Assembly: GCA_937895695.1 (NCBI GenBank)
Contig: CALBLM010000317.1
Coordinates: 1 to 8,588 of the forward strand
Length of the DNA stretch: 8,588 nucleotides
Reading direction: 5' to 3'
Source: an uncultured Megasphaera sp.
Lineage (GTDB): Bacteria; Bacillota; Negativicutes; Veillonellales; Megasphaeraceae
The notes beneath the pieces are model-generated. The model searched no databases. It saw nothing but the letters and a program-made list of their open reading frames with translations, and was not told the origin of the DNA. Positions 7,049 through 8,588 of the stretch are shown here, piece after piece (position 1 is the stretch's first letter; each line of letters opens with the position of its first letter). The position numbers were made by a program, and so were the translations under genes.

Positions 7049-8404
7049 TCAACGTTTATTCGTATACCGCCAAATATTCATGTTTTCTGCATCACGAATT
7101 AATTCTTCCCGAAAATCCGGATGGGCAATACTGATTAATTTTTCCGCTCGTTCCCATGTCGATGCGCCCATCAAATTGACCATACCGTATTCCGTGGCTA
7201 CCCAATGTACCTGCGAGCGCGGATCCGTAACAATCGTACCGTTCAGCAACGTCGGTTTGATACGTGATTCATCGTTTCCAGTCTTCTTGTTGTGGAATGT
7301 CGAACGCAAAGCAATAATACTCTTGCCACCATGTGACCGATAGGCCCCATCTGCAAAATCAAGCTGGCCGCCGCTGCCGCTGATATGATGAATACCGGAA
7401 GATTCCGAAGACACTTGTCCAAATAAATCAATATCTACGCAATTATTGATGGAAATAAAATTATCCAGTTGTGCAATCACACAAGGATCATTGACATAAT
7501 CGACCGGATACCCTGCCAAATACGGATTATCATCGATCCAGTCATACATATCCTGCGAGCCTAAGGCAAATGCCCAAACGGCTTTATCTGTATCCAATGC
7601 TTTCAGTTTATTGGTCAAGCGGCCTTCTTTATACATCAAGTAAAAGGCATCAACAAGCATTTCCGTATGCATGCCCAAATCTTTTAAATCCGATTCAGCA
7701 ATCATGGCTCCTACCGTATTGGGTAGCCCGCCCACTCCTAGCTGCAACGTTGCCCCGTTCGGTATCGTCTTGACAATCATTTCGGCAATCGCCGTATCAA
7801 TGGCATCGCCCATCGCAAACGGAATCGTAGGCAAGGGGCTGTAACCAGCTTCAACAATAGCTGCTACATCAGAAATATGAATATGTTCTCCTCTGCCGCC
7901 AAGGGCACGCGGCATGGCTTCGTTGACTTCAACAATGACTTTTTTTGCTTTTTTCGTAATTTCTTCATTTGCAGAAATATTCAGGCCAAAATTAAAAAAT
8001 CCGTGTTTATCCATCGGGGCTACTGTAATCATAGCCACATCGACATCCAAAATATTTCGATACATAGACGGTTCATTACGATAACACATAGGGATAAAAT
8101 TCATCAGCCCTTTCGCACACAATTTGCGGTCATAGCCGCTCATGTGCCAGTTCATCGCCGTAAATGTTTCTCTGTTCGGATCGCATTCAACAACTTGTCG
8201 CGGTGCAAAGGAAAAAGACATGCGTATCTTAACATCGGTTAACTCATCTTTACGGTTCGCCAATGCCGTATCCAATAGCATCGGTTGGGATGTTGCCATA
8301 CTATAATCAACCCAATCTCCGGATTGTACCAGCTCGACTGCTTTTTCCGGTGTCGTCACTTTTTGTCGATACATATCCACCCATTGAGACATCGTCCTCA
8401 CCAT
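7049..8404 (-). CDS. Acetyl-CoA hydrolase/transferase family CoA-transferase (butyryl-CoA:acetate or 4-hydroxybutyrate type)
   Basis: Cytosolic enzyme that moves CoA between acids through a glutamyl-CoA thioester, probably the last step of butyrate formation (butyryl-CoA + acetate to butyrate + acetyl-CoA). The 451 residues match the family. Motifs are SGDWVDYSM (28-36), GVGGLPNTV (223-231) in the CoA-binding part, LGMHTEMLVD (243-252) whose Glu248 corresponds to the catalytic Glu of 4-hydroxybutyrate CoA-transferase, and GSGGQLDFADGAYRS (343-357) plus TEYGMVNL (404-411) in the C-terminal domain. Substrate choice cannot be decided from motifs: butyryl, 4-hydroxybutyryl, propionyl and succinyl versions share them. 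The start may instead be the ATG at 8392, giving MSQWVDMY, preceded by GAGG; the ATG at 8404 has only AAAGG very close. A promoter lies at 8449-8477. I see no terminator before purB. Confidence 0.9.
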   Translation of the reverse strand: MVRTMSQWVDMYRQKVTTPEKAVELVQSGDWVDYSMATSQPMLLDTALANRKDELTDVKIRMSFSFAPRQVVECDPNRETFTAMNWHMSGYDRKLCAKGLMNFIPMCYRNEPSMYRNILDVDVAMITVAPMDKHGFFNFGLNISANEEITKKAKKVIVEVNEAMPRALGGRGEHIHISDVAAIVEAGYSPLPTIPFAMGDAIDTAIAEMIVKTIPNGATLQLGVGGLPNTVGAMIAESDLKDLGMHTEMLVDAFYLMYKEGRLTNKLKALDTDKAVWAFALGSQDMYDWIDDNPYLAGYPVDYVNDPCVIAQLDNFISINNCVDIDLFGQVSSESSGIHHISGSGGQLDFADGAYRSHGGKSIIALRSTFHNKKTGNDESRIKPTLLNGTIVTDPRSQVHWVATEYGMVNLMGASTWERAEKLISIAHPDFREELIRDAENMNIWRYTNKR

Positions 8405-8448
8405 ACCTTTCTCATATTCTATATACGCGTTATTTACTAGTTACTTGT

Positions 8449-8477
8449 ATTATAAAACGTTTAACGGGCCCGCACAA
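8449..8477 (-). promoter_or_regulatory. Promoter of the CoA-transferase gene
   Basis: On the minus strand, TTGTGC (8477-8472) is followed by exactly 17 bases and then a consensus TATAAT (8454-8449). The -10 is perfect; the -35 matches 3 of 6 positions. The spacer contains the 8-base palindrome CGGGCCCG, which shares its outermost base with the -35 (8465-8472). AT-rich sequence upstream (8491-8510) could act as an UP element. Transcription would start near 8442, about 40 bases before the first ATG. Confidence 0.65.
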
Positions 8478-8531
8478 GAACATAAACGCAAATTATATAT
8501 ACGTATATTGCATGGTTTTGCAACAACATAT

Positions 8532-8588
8532 AAAAAAAGGGGCTGTAACAAAATGAGCATTTTCGCCCATTTTGTTGCAGCCCTCTTT
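8532..8588. terminator. Long hairpin terminator of the gene beyond the window edge
   Basis: GGGGCTGTAACAAAATG (8539-8555) pairs with CATTTTGTTGCAGCCCT (8568-8584) over 17 positions with two G-T pairs. It is extended by a GC/GC pair after one mismatch and closed by the loop ATTTTC. Seven A on the plus strand at 8532-8538 become seven T on the minus strand, and the other side is also T-rich, so it can work in both directions. It lies upstream of the CoA-transferase promoter and so most likely ends a neighbouring gene past 8588. The same arm sequence occurs at 50-72, which suggests a dispersed family of such hairpins in this genome. Confidence 0.75.

Noticed and set aside
103..8404. Selenoprotein with in-frame UGA
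   Set aside because: All seven genes are full length compared with their families and end at normal positions. The selB and CoA-transferase genes end in TGA exactly where the family C termini are expected, so nothing suggests recoding.
1..8588. tRNA-Sec gene (selC) or other tRNA/rRNA
   Set aside because: I looked in the gaps at 1-102, 4281-4344, 5503-5629, 6923-7048 and 8405-8588 for a long acceptor and variable arm and the GTTCRA loop. None fits, and most gaps are taken up by terminators and promoters.
1..8588. CRISPR array or tandem repeats
   Set aside because: No regularly spaced repeats are visible; the only repeated element is the hairpin arm at the two ends.

Overview
The window carries seven protein genes, all on the minus strand, so transcription runs from the high coordinates to the low ones. 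Base composition is moderate and promoters are AT-rich. The proteins look like those of an anaerobic Firmicute of the Negativicutes type (Megasphaera or a relative). That placement rests on the general look of the proteins and the butyrate-type CoA-transferase, not on a database search, so treat it as moderate confidence.

Layout in the direction of transcription: (1) 8588-8405 holds a long terminator-like hairpin belonging to whatever lies upstream, then a good sigma-A type promoter. (2) 8404-7049 encodes an acetyl-CoA hydrolase/transferase family enzyme, probably a butyryl-CoA:acetate or 4-hydroxybutyrate CoA-transferase. (3) 6922-5630 encodes adenylosuccinate lyase (purB), most likely starting at a GTG, followed by a strong bidirectional terminator at 5562-5605. 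(4) 5502-103 is a selenium gene block: a cysteine desulfurase/selenocysteine lyase-like enzyme, a YedF-type TusA-DsrE fusion, a small DUF3343 protein, selB and selA. The last four are tightly packed (short gaps or an overlap) and have their own promoter inside the gap after the desulfurase gene. (5) 102-1 holds half of a terminator hairpin whose second half is missing. It is interrupted at about position 50 by what looks like the terminal inverted repeat of an ISL3-family insertion sequence that extends out of the window.

Working model: SelA converts Ser-tRNA(Sec) to Sec-tRNA(Sec) using selenophosphate, and SelB delivers it to UGA codons. The three upstream genes encode proteins with exposed, conserved-looking cysteines (desulfurase Cys340, YedF Cys11 and Cys161/Cys164, DUF3343 Cys43). 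They could form a relay that carries sulfur or selenium toward selenophosphate synthesis. The relay is inference; SelA and SelB are secure. The selenophosphate synthetase gene (selD), the tRNA-Sec gene (selC) and any selenoprotein gene are not in the window. The CoA-transferase and purB are ordinary metabolic genes with no evident link to selenium.
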